Assembly (NCBI RefSeq): GCF_014873755.1
Contig: NZ_JADBEG010000001.1
Location: 3,598,501 to 3,662,500 of the forward strand
Length of the DNA stretch: 64,000 nt
Direction of reading: 5' to 3'
From: Amycolatopsis lexingtonensis
GTDB taxonomy: Bacteria; Actinomycetota; Actinomycetes; Mycobacteriales; Pseudonocardiaceae
Shown: positions 17,814 to 27,062 of the stretch, piece by piece
How the letters are laid out: each line of letters starts with the position of its first letter
How positions within the stretch are numbered: the stretch's first letter is position 1
The notes under the pieces: generated by a model
What the model saw: only the letters and a program-made list of their open reading frames with translations
What the model was told of the DNA's origin: nothing
Database searches by the model: none
Translations under genes and position numbers: made by a program

Positions 17814-19061
17814 ATGTCGGTCGGCGCGACCGGAGGTCTGCGGACCTCCCCCGAACACCGTGCCGCGACGGCCACGGTGGACATCGTCATCCCGGTGTAC
17901 AACGAGGAACGCGCACTGCCCGGCTGCGTGCGCGTACTGCGCGAGTTCCTCCGCGACCAGTTCCCCTTCGGCTGGACCATCGTGATCGCCGACAACGCCA
18001 GCACGGACCGGACACTGGAGGTCGCCGAGGCACTCGCCCACGAGCACGACGCGGTCCGCGTGTGCCACCTCGACCGCAAGGGCCGCGGCCTGGCCCTGCG
18101 CGAGACCTGGCGGGCCAGCACCGCCGACGTCGTCGTGTACATGGACGTCGATCTCTCCACCGGGCTCGACGCGCTGCTGCCGCTGGTGGCTCCGCTGGTC
18201 AACGGGCACTCCGACCTGGCCATCGGCTCGCGGCTGGCCCCCGGGGCACGCACGGTGCGCGGGCCGAAGCGGGAGTTCGTCTCCCGCTGCTACAACGGGC
18301 TGATCCGGCTGAGCCACGGCGCGCGGTTCTCCGACGCGCAGTGCGGGTTCAAGGCCGCGCGCACCGACGTGATCCGGCCGCTGCTGGACCACGTCGAGGA
18401 CGACGCCTGGTTCTTCGACACCGAACTGCTGCTCCTGGCCGAGCACAACGGGTTGCGCGTGCACGAGGTACCGGTCGACTGGGTCGAGGACACCGACAGC
18501 CGCGTCGACGTCGCCAAGACCGCGCTCGACGACATCCGCGGGCTGGTCCGCGTCGCCCGGGCGAAAGCGGCCGGGACCGCACGGGTGCCGGACCTGCCTC
18601 GGCGACCGGCGCCGCGCGCGGCCCACCCCGACGCGGTGCTGGGCGAACCGAACGGCGGCCGGCTCTGGGAAGTCCTGTCGTTCGCGGCGATCGGAGTGAT
18701 CTCCACCGTCGCGTACCTCGTGCTGTACGGGCTCTTCCGGCTGTGGTGGCCGGTACTGGTGGCGAACCTGGCCGCGCTGGTGCTCACCACGCTGTTCAAC
18801 ACCGAAGCCAACCGCCGCTTCACCTTCGCGGGCGCGGGCGTCGCCCGGGGCATGGCGCATCTGCAGGGGCTCGTGGTGTTCGGGCTCTACTACGCGTTCA
18901 CCTCGGCCGCGCTGCTCGCGCTGCACGCGTTCGCCCCGGAACCCGGGCGCGTGCTGGAGCTGACGGTGCTGTTCGCGGCCTCGGTGCTGGGCACCGCGGG
19001 CCGGTTCGTGCTCCTGCGCAGCTGGGTCTTCCGCAAGGACAACCGAAAGGACGAACAATGA
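17814..19061 (+). CDS. polyprenyl-phosphate glycosyltransferase (GT2, DPM1-like) with GtrA membrane domain
   Basis: A 415-residue protein. Residues 20-250 form a GT2 domain: VDIVIPVYNEERALPG, VIADNASTDRT, and the DxD-like VYMDVDLST. Residues from about 285 form a GtrA-like four-helix membrane domain (LSFAAIGVISTVAYLVLYGL; then NTEANRRFTF). Such proteins load a sugar onto undecaprenyl phosphate at the inner face and may flip it. The ATG follows GGAGGAAGC. Its stop overlaps the next gene (ATGA at 19058-19061), so the two are co-translated. Confidence 0.9.
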   Translation: MSVGATGGLRTSPEHRAATATVDIVIPVYNEERALPGCVRVLREFLRDQFPFGWTIVIADNASTDRTLEVAEALAHEHDAVRVCHLDRKGRGLALRETWRASTADVVVYMDVDLSTGLDALLPLVAPLVNGHSDLAIGSRLAPGARTVRGPKREFVSRCYNGLIRLSHGARFSDAQCGFKAARTDVIRPLLDHVEDDAWFFDTELLLLAEHNGLRVHEVPVDWVEDTDSRVDVAKTALDDIRGLVRVARAKAAGTARVPDLPRRPAPRAAHPDAVLGEPNGGRLWEVLSFAAIGVISTVAYLVLYGLFRLWWPVLVANLAALVLTTLFNTEANRRFTFAGAGVARGMAHLQGLVVFGLYYAFTSAALLALHAFAPEPGRVLELTVLFAASVLGTAGRFVLLRSWVFRKDNRKDEQ

Positions 19062-21199
19062 CAGTCGCCGCCGAACACGCGGCACCCGCCGGCCGTGTCG
19101 CAGTCCCGCCCAGGACGAGGTGGCAGGTCTGGGCGTTCGCCGGGATCTGCGTCGCCGCGGGTGTGCTGTACGCGTGGCGAATCGGCGCGGGCCAGCTGGG
19201 CAACACGTACTACTCGGCCGCCGTGAAGTCCATGACGGGCAGCTTCACGAACTTCCTCTTCGGCTCGTTCGACCCTTACGGCGTGTTCACCGTGGACAAA
19301 CCGCCGATGTCGCTGTGGCCGCAAGCACTTTCGGTGCTGGTGTTCGGCTTCCACGGCTGGGCGCTGCTGCTTCCCCAGGTACTCGAGGGCGTCGCGGCGG
19401 TGTTCCTGCTGCACCGCGCGGTGCGGCTCTGGGCGGGCGAGAACGTCGCGCTGCTGGCCGCGCTGATCCTCACGCTGACCCCGATCACCGTCGCGATCAA
19501 CCGGGACAACAACCCGGACACGCTCCTCGTGCTGCTGCTCATCGCGGCGGCCTACGCCTTCACGCGCTCGGTGAAAGCGGACACGAGCCGCGCGCGGACG
19601 AAGTGGCTGCTGTGGTGCGCCTTCTTCGTCGGCTGCGGGTTCGTCACCAAGATGATGCAGGCGTGGATCGTCGTCCCCGGGTTCGTGGTGGCGTACCTGG
19701 TCGGAACGAGCGCGCCGGTCAAGCGGCGGATCCTCGACCTGCTCGGGGCCGGGGCCGTCCTGTTCGCGTCGTCCTTCTGGTGGGCGGCGCTGCACGACTG
19801 GTGGCCCGGGGCCAAGCCGTACATGGGCGGCAGCACCGACGGCACCGCCTGGAACCTGATCTTCGGCTACAACGGCTTCGGCCGGATCTTCGGCAACGAA
19901 GGCAACCCCGGTGGCGGCGGACCGCGCCCGGACCTGCCCGAGGGAATCACCCTGCCGTCCGGGATGGGCGGCGGCGCCGGCGGGATGTTCGGCGGTGACA
20001 CCGGTCTCGGCCGGATGTTCAGCACGTCCGTCGGCGGGCAGATCTCGTGGCTGCTGCCGCTGGCGCTGGTCGTCCTCGTGGTCGTCGCCGTCCAGGGTGT
20101 TTCGCGGATGGCGGCCAAGCAACCGGGCGACGCGGCGCTGCGGGCCGGCTGGTTCGCGTGGGGCGGCTGGCTGCTGGTGACGGCGGTGGTGTTCAGCTAC
20201 GCGCAGGGCATCTGGCACCCGTACTACACGACGATGCTCGCCCCGGCGATCGCCGCGATCTCCGCGGCCGGGCTGGCGCGGTTCTGGCGCGCTTACCGCG
20301 GCGACGGCGCCGCCGGGTGGCTGCTGCTGCCCGCCGCGGTGGCACTCACCGCGGTGTGGGCCTTCGTGCTGGCGAGCCGCGATCCTTCGTGGCAGGGCTG
20401 GACGCGCTGGGCGGTCCTGGTGGCGGGCGTCGTCGCGGTGGTCGCGCTGCTCGCGGGCCGGCTGGCCGAGGCGCGCCGCGCGGTGCTCTCGCGCGTCTCG
20501 CTCGTGCTCGGGCTGGTCACCGTGCTGCTGGTGCCGGCGGTGTGGTCCACGGCGACCGCCGCGACCGGCGAGAACCTCGGCGTGATGCCGGCCGCGGGCC
20601 CGAGCGGCGGCTTCGGCGGTATCCGACCGGGCGGCACGGGTGGCCCCGGCGGCTTCCCGGGCGCCGGCGACCTGCCCGGTGGCACCGGCGCAGGCTTCCC
20701 CGGAGCTGGTGGGCTGCCGCAGATGCCGGGCGGCACCGAACGACCGTCCGGCGGCTTCGGCGGCATGCTGGGCGCCATGGACGGCAAGCTCACCGACGAG
20801 CAGCACCGCGTCCTGGACTACGCGAAGCAGCACAGCGGCGGCGCGGAGATCACCCTGGCCGTAGACGGCTCGGCGACCACGGTGGCGGGCTTCATCATCG
20901 GCTCCGACGAGACGGTCATCGGCATGGGCGGCTTCTCGGGCAGCGACGACTCGCCCTCGGTCGGCCAGCTCCAGCAGTGGACGGCCGAAGGAAAGCTGAA
21001 GTTCGTCCTCGGCGGATCCGGCGGCGGCATGCCGGGCATGAGCGGCGGCGCCGGTCAGCGGCGGCAGCAGTGGACCGCGCAGCACTGCACCGCCGTCGAC
21101 CCAGCGGCCTACGGCGGGCAGGCCGCACAGCAGGACGACCAGAACGAGCAGACCGGGCCGATGGGCATGGCGCAGACCCTCTACGAGTGCCACGCCTGA
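19058..21199 (+). CDS. GT39/ArnT-like membrane glycosyltransferase
   Basis: A 713-residue polytopic protein. The GT-C signature is visible: an acidic loop after the first helix, VDKPPMSLWPQAL, and NRDNNPDTLLVLLL. A Gly/Pro-rich linker (about residues 285-310 and 515-575) precedes a soluble C-terminal domain ending in CHA. It would use the lipid-linked sugar made by the upstream GtrA/DPM1-like enzyme to modify an envelope polymer or protein outside the membrane. The start is fixed by the ATGA overlap. Acceptor unknown. Confidence 0.9.
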   Translation: MTVAAEHAAPAGRVAVPPRTRWQVWAFAGICVAAGVLYAWRIGAGQLGNTYYSAAVKSMTGSFTNFLFGSFDPYGVFTVDKPPMSLWPQALSVLVFGFHGWALLLPQVLEGVAAVFLLHRAVRLWAGENVALLAALILTLTPITVAINRDNNPDTLLVLLLIAAAYAFTRSVKADTSRARTKWLLWCAFFVGCGFVTKMMQAWIVVPGFVVAYLVGTSAPVKRRILDLLGAGAVLFASSFWWAALHDWWPGAKPYMGGSTDGTAWNLIFGYNGFGRIFGNEGNPGGGGPRPDLPEGITLPSGMGGGAGGMFGGDTGLGRMFSTSVGGQISWLLPLALVVLVVVAVQGVSRMAAKQPGDAALRAGWFAWGGWLLVTAVVFSYAQGIWHPYYTTMLAPAIAAISAAGLARFWRAYRGDGAAGWLLLPAAVALTAVWAFVLASRDPSWQGWTRWAVLVAGVVAVVALLAGRLAEARRAVLSRVSLVLGLVTVLLVPAVWSTATAATGENLGVMPAAGPSGGFGGIRPGGTGGPGGFPGAGDLPGGTGAGFPGAGGLPQMPGGTERPSGGFGGMLGAMDGKLTDEQHRVLDYAKQHSGGAEITLAVDGSATTVAGFIIGSDETVIGMGGFSGSDDSPSVGQLQQWTAEGKLKFVLGGSGGGMPGMSGGAGQRRQQWTAQHCTAVDPAAYGGQAAQQDDQNEQTGPMGMAQTLYECHA

Positions 21200-21300
21200 T
21201 CCCGCCCTGACGAACAGCCCGGTGTCAGCGACGGCACCGATCAGAAATCCTCCGCCACGCCGTCAGTTCCGGCAGCCCACTCGCACCGGTGGAAGGATCG

Positions 21301-22185
21301 ATGACCATGACCGACGCTGGACCGCTGGACGCCGACGAGGCCACGTTCATCGCGGCGGCCCGCTCAGGCGACACAGCTCGGTTCGCAGTGGTCACCGAGC
21401 GCCACCGGCGTGCGCTGCAGACGCACTGCTACCGGATGCTCGCGAACTACGAAGACGCCCAGGACATGACGCAGGAGACGTTCCTGCGGGCGTGGAACAA
21501 GAGGGAGACGTTCAAGGGCCACGCCGCGCTGCGGACCTGGCTGTACCGGATCGCGACGAACGTCTGCCTCGACTTCCTGGACAAGCGCACCCCCTGCCGT
21601 CCGGGTTTTCGGACTCCGGCTCCGAGCTGCCGTACCTGCAGCCGTACCCCGACCGGATGCTCCCCGAGGACCCGCAGGAATCGGCGGTGGCGAGGGAGAC
21701 GCTCGATCTGGCGTTCATCGTCGCCGTCCAGCACCTGCCGCCGCGGCAGCGGGCGGTGCTCGTCCTGCGCGACGTCCTCGGCTGGCCGGCGCCGAAGGCC
21801 GCCGACGCGCTCGAGCTGACCGTCGCCTCGGTGACCAGCGCACTGCAGCGGGCACGCGTGACGATGCGCGAGCAGCTGCCCGGCCGCCGCCTCGACTGGC
21901 GGAGCCCCGCCACCCACGAGCTGACGAACGCCGAGCGCGGCGCGGTGAAGTCGTACATCGACGCCCACGAGCGCAACGACCTCGACGGGCTGACGTCCCT
22001 GGCGCGGTATCACCACGACGGTCAACCGCATGCCGGCCGCCGTGCTGTACCTCCGCACCCCCGACGACCCGGAGTACCGGCCGTTCGCCATCGCGGTCCT
22101 GCACATCGTCGACGGGCAGATCGCCGAGCTCACCGGATTCGACGTCGCCGGCAAACCATGGCTGGACCTGCCCCCGACGCTGTGA
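21301..22185 (+). pseudogene. ECF sigma factor (SigG/SnoaL-type) broken by frameshifts
   Basis: From the ATG at 21301 (GGAAGG upstream) region 2 reads normally (RCYRML-like [36 protein letters not shown]). At about 21600 the frame changes; region 4 then reads in a second frame ([20 protein letters not shown]). The SnoaL-like tail is shortened and its end (MPAAVLYLRTPDDPEYRPFA to DLPPTL, stop 22183-22185) is in a third frame. Two frameshifts and an internal deletion near 22010 argue for a decayed gene. Confidence 0.8.
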
Positions 22186-22291
22186 TCACCGGCGGCTCAT
22201 CGCTTCGTCTCGTATCGGGTCAGCACCGCGCCGCCCGAGAAGCAACTCCAAAGTTGGTGGCGGGTCATCGGCGACGAGGTAAGGAAGCTCC

Positions 22292-22905
22292 ATGGAGACA
22301 GAGGCGTGGACCTCGAAGGGCGCGGCCACCCGCGCACGGATCATCGACGCCGCGGCGGCGCTGCTGTACGAGCGTGGCATCGATCAAGTGGGGATCAACG
22401 ACATCCGCAAGGCCACCTCGACCAGCCACGGGCAGGTCTTCCACTACTTCCCGTCGGACGTGCGCAGCTCCTGCAGGCAGTCGTCGAACGGCAGACCCGG
22501 CAAGCGCTCTCGGACCAGCAGCCTCCGCTCGAAGAACTGGACACCTGGGAGTCCTGGCTCGCCTGGAAGGACCGGCTTCTCGCCGTGCACACCGAGCGCG
22601 GCGCGATCGGCGGGTGCCCGCTCGGGTCATTGACCGCTCAGCTCGCCGAGGAAGATCCCGAAGCACGCCGCCTCATCGAAGCCGGGTTCCACCAGTGGAC
22701 CGGGTACCTGGCACGCGGCTTGAGCCGCATGCGGGAAAACGGGCACCTGCTGCCCGACACGGATCCCACCGCCCTTGCCGAGAACATCCTCACCATCGTC
22801 CAGGGCGGATTCGTCCTCATGCAGGCCTCGCGGTCCATCCGCCGACTGTCCGACGCACTCGATCTGGCCCTGCGGGTGCTGGCCGCCGCTATGCCACCGG
22901 CCTGA
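22292..22905 (+). pseudogene. TetR-family regulator broken by a frameshift
   Basis: The helix-turn-helix half is intact from the ATG at 22292 (ARIIDAAAALLYERGIDQVG, ATSTSHGQVFHYFPS). At about 22455 the frame shifts and the ligand-domain half continues in the next frame (LLQAVVERQTRQALSDQ to VLAAAMPPA, stop at 22905). All conserved parts remain, so one indel or a sequencing error would account for it. It is the last chromosomal gene before the first recombinase unit. Confidence 0.78.
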
Positions 22906-23182
22906 CCGCCGGCCGGCGCCGCACCCGGACCTCGTGGCGCCCAGAGGAGTTCGACCGGCGGCTCCCCACCGCAAAGGACACCACGGTCCCGCCGAGAAGG
23001 TCAACATCCGACCCTCCCCGACGGCTGCCCACGGACAAAAGGGCGGCCACTTGCAACGCAACATGGGTGGTACCGGCGGCAATGCGGCCATTCGAGTGCA
23101 GATCAGCCTCAAACTCGTCATCAGTGCCGGGAGACTGCGTTCCGCCGTCGACCCGAACTCGCCTCAAGCACCGAGGTGCACA

Positions 23183-24571
23183 ATGATCAGTACCGCTCGC
23201 AGAGCCAGCCCGACACGCGCAGTCTCCCCGCGCCGATCCGGTGCCCGGCGCCGCCGACAGGCCATCGAGGGCCATGGGCTGAGGTTCGCGTTCTACGGGC
23301 GGATGTCCACGGTCGAGTTCCAGGACCGGGCGACGTCGTTGGGGTGGCAACGGGAGGTCGCCGAGGCAAGGCGGCCCTGGTGCGAACGCCAGGCCGCAGC
23401 CCAGCTGATCGCGGCCGCGAAACAGCCGAACCGTTCGTTCGACGCGGTCATGATCGGAGAACACGAGCGAGCGTTCTACGGAGACCAGTTCGACGCCGTG
23501 CTGAGCACGCTCCAGGCGCAAGGTATTCAGCTGTGGCTCCCCGAGGCGGACGGTCCGGTGAACCTCAAGGACCCTGTGCACCAGGCATTGATGCTCCTGC
23601 TCGGGTCCCAGTCGCGCCGCGAGGTGCTGCGGGCCCGGCATCGGGTGCTGGCCGCGATGCACATTCAGACCTCCGTGCAGGGCAGGTTCCTCGGCGGCAG
23701 GCCACCCTACGGCTACCGCCTCGCCGACGCCGGCCCCCACCCCAACCGCGCCCACGCGAGCTGGGGTCGCCGTCTGCACCGCCTGGAACCTGATCCGGCC
23801 ACCGCACCGTGGGTGCGGTGGATCTTCCAGCAACGCGCTACCGGACGCAGCGTGGCCGGCATCGCGCGGGAGCTGAACGACCGCAGCATCCCGTGCCCGT
23901 CAAGCGCCGACCGGGACCGAAACCGGCACCGGACGAAGCACGAGTGGATCGTCCGGACCGTCGTCGGCATCCTCGAGAATCCGAGGTACACGGGCCGGCA
24001 GGTATGGAACCGACACGGCGCCAGAACACCCGGCCCGGCTCACCAGGGTTCTCCAGTCCGGCCATCGGCGGCACGAGGCTGGGCCGAGTCGAAGGAGGTG
24101 ACACACCCAGCTCTCGTGGACGAGGCCACCTTCGTGGCGATCCAGGGCATGCGCGCGGCCCGACCCACCCAGGACGGCGGCACCAGGACGTCCATCCTGA
24201 CAGGACTCGTGCAATGTCAACTCTGCGGCCGCCGACTCGACTCCCACTGGGTGAACGACCGCCCCGGCTACCGCTGCCGCCACGGCCACACCAGCGCCCG
24301 CAACCGCCCACCAGAACTCGCCAGGAACGTCTACGTCCGCGAAGACCACCTACTCGACGACCTTCGGGCCCGGTTCCCCGAGACAGCCGATGAGGATGGT
24401 TCCGCGATCGCGAACTACCTGAGATTGAATGACCTGACCATCATGTGCGGCGGTCCCACGCGCGAAGTCAAACCCTGCGCTCCACAACCCACACGAGCCG
24501 CTGCAACCGAACCGTCGGCGGACAGTTGCTGTTACTCTGACCTCGCCGCGACGCGCGGCTCCATGGGGTAA
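23183..24571 (+). pseudogene. large serine recombinase, copy A, probably inactive
   Basis: The protein is strongly similar to the intact copy at 32817-34232 through the catalytic-domain start (FAFYGRMSTVEFQDRATSLG), recombinase domain (GRPPYGYRLADAGPHPNRAH) and zinc ribbon (CQLCGRRLDSHW). Compared with copy C it lacks the segment ETIRRRGVIVAEYFDEGCSR of the catalytic domain, a deletion of about 18-20 codons that keeps the frame. Near the end one base is lost, replacing the conserved ETIGDQLLLL tail by a longer unrelated tail. Both changes suggest loss of function. Confidence 0.75.
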
Positions 24572-24583
24572 TTGAGTGTCCGA
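24529..24583 (+). repeat. 55-bp recombinase-end repeat, copy A
   Basis: Begins CTGTTACTCTGACC and ends GGGGTAATTGAGTGTCCGA. It differs from the copy at 34221-34275 at one position and from 26776-26830 at three. It contains the hairpin GCCGCG-ACG-CGCGGC. Homology to the other copies stops right after GTCCGA, so this point is the likely element edge or attachment-site crossover. Confidence 0.85.
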
Positions 24584-24719
24584 AGACGATCTTGCTCACT
24601 ATCTACACGGCTATTCGTCGGCAGAGCCACACTGGAACACCAGGGTCGCTGAACCCGTCCATGACTCATGGCGATAAGTGATTTATCGCAGGCGCTTAAG
24701 CAACCGTCACGCGCTAACT

Positions 24720-26015
24720 CTAACTTTCCTCTGATGCCACACTTGGCAGCCCGTGGCACTTTTTGAATTTTTTTCCAGAGCTACATGGACATTGTTCGTT
24801 TCTTCCCACCTTCAACTTATCGGTCCTGAAAGTACGAAAGTTCGCAAACCCGAAAGTCCACTCGGTCATCTTCCTTACATCTCCCGGAACCTCGATCTCT
24901 GGCCGCATGAGAATGTACGTGTACTCTTTTTCGCTCTCTTCAATATATCTAACCCCTACACCGACCACGTCATGCCTGGCCTTCATTTGCTCACGCCATT
25001 CAATCGCCCGCACGGCCGTCAAGCCCCACAGTTGCGTAAACCAATCTTGTCTATCGGGTTGATTTTCAAAGAAGTCACACATGTAGACTAGAGGCCGATA
25101 GCCCAATAGCGTGGTTCCACTGACGCGATGCCTGACCCGCCGCAAAGTCGCATCCTGTTCACTAAGCCACAAACCTACATATTCCTGAACACTTGCGGGT
25201 GCGTCGTCAAAGAAGTCCAAGATCGCGCGATAATCGCCGATTGGAAGCCCGGGCAACTCTTCATTTGGGCCCCACGTATTGTCAATTAGCTGCCGATAAT
25301 TGGCGACCGCCCTCGGATTACTAGTGGCAGCCGACGATACGACCGGCACGGCGAGATGAGACCCTCGGTAAGTTCGCGTACGAGATAGCTCCAAGGAGGC
25401 CACCTCAGAAAACCTCTCCGATTCGTGACCTAGCGGGAAGTGTGCCTCAGAACCAGCTTCCAGCACAGCATTGACATACCGAAGCAGTCCATGCACCGAC
25501 CGAATACGACGATTCAACTCGAGCCAGTCTGATAGAGTGACACAGAAAGCGTCTTCATATTGCGGTAATTCGACACCCACAGACTTCGGGTGATCAACAA
25601 CAACTATTATTGGCCAGTCTGAACAATCACTATCGAGAACAACCTCGAATCCGGCACGTACGTCATCGCCGAGCACCATCGATCTGAATGGCACTATTGA
25701 AAGTGGATCACCATTGCCTTGGTAGCTAATTATCGTACGCTTGGACCCCCGCCCTTGGCGCACGGCTCGTTCTACGTGCTTTACTATCCATCGAACAGCA
25801 TCTCCACTTGAATCGCGACGCCCTTCACGTCGAGCCCGAGCCTTCACCTGCAAGACGGCGCCGCCGGCACCACAATACAGAATGCCATCCCCAACTTCAC
25901 GGACCGCGCCGCTCTTGCGCACAAGTGGAGGTACATAAACAAATTCTGGCACTCCAAGCGTGGCCGCAACGTATCGCACGCGACGTTCAACCATAATCCC
26001 GTAAGTGGTCGACAT
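24720..26015 (-). CDS. SEC-C motif protein with possible N-terminal nuclease domain
   Basis: A 431-residue protein, visibly AT-richer than its surroundings and with a different codon style, so probably acquired recently. The C-terminus is a SEC-C zinc motif (NEQCPCSSGKKFKKCHG). The N-terminal third contains DGILYCGAGGAVLQVKARAR, which resembles the beta-hairpin of PD-(D/E)xK nucleases with a QxK variant as in Mrr-like enzymes. The middle is unassigned. SEC-C proteins with extra domains are common in defence islands. The ATG at 26015 starts MSTTYGIMVERR. Nuclease activity is an inference. Confidence 0.7.
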   Translation of the reverse strand: MSTTYGIMVERRVRYVAATLGVPEFVYVPPLVRKSGAVREVGDGILYCGAGGAVLQVKARARREGRRDSSGDAVRWIVKHVERAVRQGRGSKRTIISYQGNGDPLSIVPFRSMVLGDDVRAGFEVVLDSDCSDWPIIVVVDHPKSVGVELPQYEDAFCVTLSDWLELNRRIRSVHGLLRYVNAVLEAGSEAHFPLGHESERFSEVASLELSRTRTYRGSHLAVPVVSSAATSNPRAVANYRQLIDNTWGPNEELPGLPIGDYRAILDFFDDAPASVQEYVGLWLSEQDATLRRVRHRVSGTTLLGYRPLVYMCDFFENQPDRQDWFTQLWGLTAVRAIEWREQMKARHDVVGVGVRYIEESEKEYTYILMRPEIEVPGDVRKMTEWTFGFANFRTFRTDKLKVGRNEQCPCSSGKKFKKCHGLPSVASEES

Positions 26016-26558
26016 GGAACTCACATTAGCCTGAATGAGGCCCTGCGACCAACGACCGGGCGTTCCGATCCGCCCGCTCTTCATCGGTCAGAAACTTCCC
26101 CGATCCATGGTCGCGGACGCTGAGCCGCATAACTGACGGTGCAGACACAGTGGTTGATCTCGTCACTGTTCTTCCCCGTCGTAGGCGGCACTGCGACGCG
26201 GGTTCCTGTCGGGCTGTCGCGGATCAGCCGTCACACCCCCGGCCCGCGAGGCGTCACGCCCACCACACGTGCTGTGACAGCGATAAATGCTGCTCGACCT
26301 GCTGAGGCGTTGCCCGTGACGGCTGAGACGGGCCTCGTCAAACTCCGTCACAGCCGTCACTGCAAGCCCGCCGCACAGGGCTTTGGCTACCGGTGGAGCG
26401 ACTGTGACGGCTTGCGAGGCGGCCGGAGAGCTGTGCGCTGGGCGGTGACGAGTGCGGCGGCCGCGACTCTGTCGAGCGCGGTTACGTGCTCGACCAGCCG
26501 ATCGAGCCCGAGCGTTGTGAGTCGGAGCTTTACGCTGCGTCGTTTCGAGAACTTGTGT
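26016..26558. other. 543-bp gap without gene
   Basis: No credible coding frame is seen on either strand. The gap holds the cluster of GTGACGG/CCGTCAC repeats annotated separately and ends where recombinase remnant B begins. Confidence 0.5.
26228..26450. repeat. cluster of CCGTCAC/GTGACGG heptamers
   Basis: CCGTCAC occurs at 26228-26234, 26345-26351 and 26354-26360; its complement within GTGACGGC at 26316-26323 and 26404-26411; near-matches GTCAC or GTGAC at about 26251-26258, 26272-26279 and 26445-26450. Both orientations are present over 220 bp. This could be an iteron-type origin, a TraB/clt-type transfer locus or a regulator-binding array. Confidence 0.5.
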
Positions 26559-26787
26559 TACACCGCTCGGCAGGTGTGGAACCGGCACGACACCAGCACA
26601 ACCGGTCCGGGCCGCCCCAGGGATCCAGTCCGCTCGTCGGAGACACGAGGTTGGGCAGAGTCGGAGAAGGTGGCGCATCCGGCTCTCGTGGATGAGGCGA
26701 TGTTCCTGGCGGTGCAGGGCATGCGGTCCATCACGCGCAATTGCCACGATGGACGAGACCGTCGGCGACCAGCTGCTGTTACTCTGA
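26559..26787 (+). pseudogene. remnant of the serine recombinase, copy B
   Basis: Homology to the intact recombinase starts at the TACACCG codons (YTARQVWNRHDTSTTGPGRP, then RGWAESEKVAHPALVDEAMF to VQGMRS). A deletion then removes the zinc ribbon and joins to the last codons (ATMDETVGDQLLLL in a shifted frame) and the TGA at 26785-26787. Only about 75 of 471 codons remain. Confidence 0.8.
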
Positions 26788-26830
26788 CCCGGCCGCGACG
26801 CGCGGCTCTATGGGGTAATTGAGTGTCCGA
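26776..26830 (+). repeat. 55-bp recombinase-end repeat, copy B
   Basis: Same length and ends as copies A and C (CTGTTACTCTGACC to TTGAGTGTCCGA). It carries a CG/TC difference after the first 14 bases relative to both. It marks the boundary between the SEC-C cassette and the Vsr/Ltp/DUF4041 cassette. Confidence 0.85.
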
Positions 26831-27062
26831 ACCGAGTTGATCTACAACCCCAGCTTGAGGTTCGCGATAGACCTGCAGTTGTAGTCACGGCTGTGCTGGC
26901 CGAAGAAGCACTCTGCCCGACCATGCGAATCTGCGAGCTACATACAAACGGCATGGAAAACCGCAGTTGCCTGGGCTGCCGCAGACAGAGCCTGCCCTGT
27001 CCCCGGTTCCGGTGCAAGCGGCATCGGCGGATTCTGTCGGACCTTGCTGAGAGAGTCCTCGT

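Larger units (their letters stand above)
23004..24583 (+). mobile_element. serine-recombinase unit, copy A (decayed)
   Basis: Sequence from ACATCCGAC at 23004 through the 55-bp end repeat at 24529-24583 is homologous over its full length to the unit at 32639-34275. It holds about 180 bp of shared leader and one recombinase gene. The unit is shorter than copy C because of an internal deletion in the recombinase gene. It is read as one integrated element or the recombinase end of a cassette. Confidence 0.7.

Noticed and set aside
18890..21193. Very long minus-strand open frame opposite the glycosyltransferase
   Set aside because: Composition is Arg/Gly/His-rich without domains; it is an antisense shadow of the GT39-type gene in high-GC DNA.
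17814..21199. Antibiotic biosynthetic cluster
   Set aside because: No PKS, NRPS, terpene or RiPP genes are present; the ABM and SDR genes are isolated small operons.
26228..26450. CRISPR array
   Set aside because: Repeats are only seven bases, in both orientations and irregularly spaced; no spacer-repeat periodicity or cas genes.
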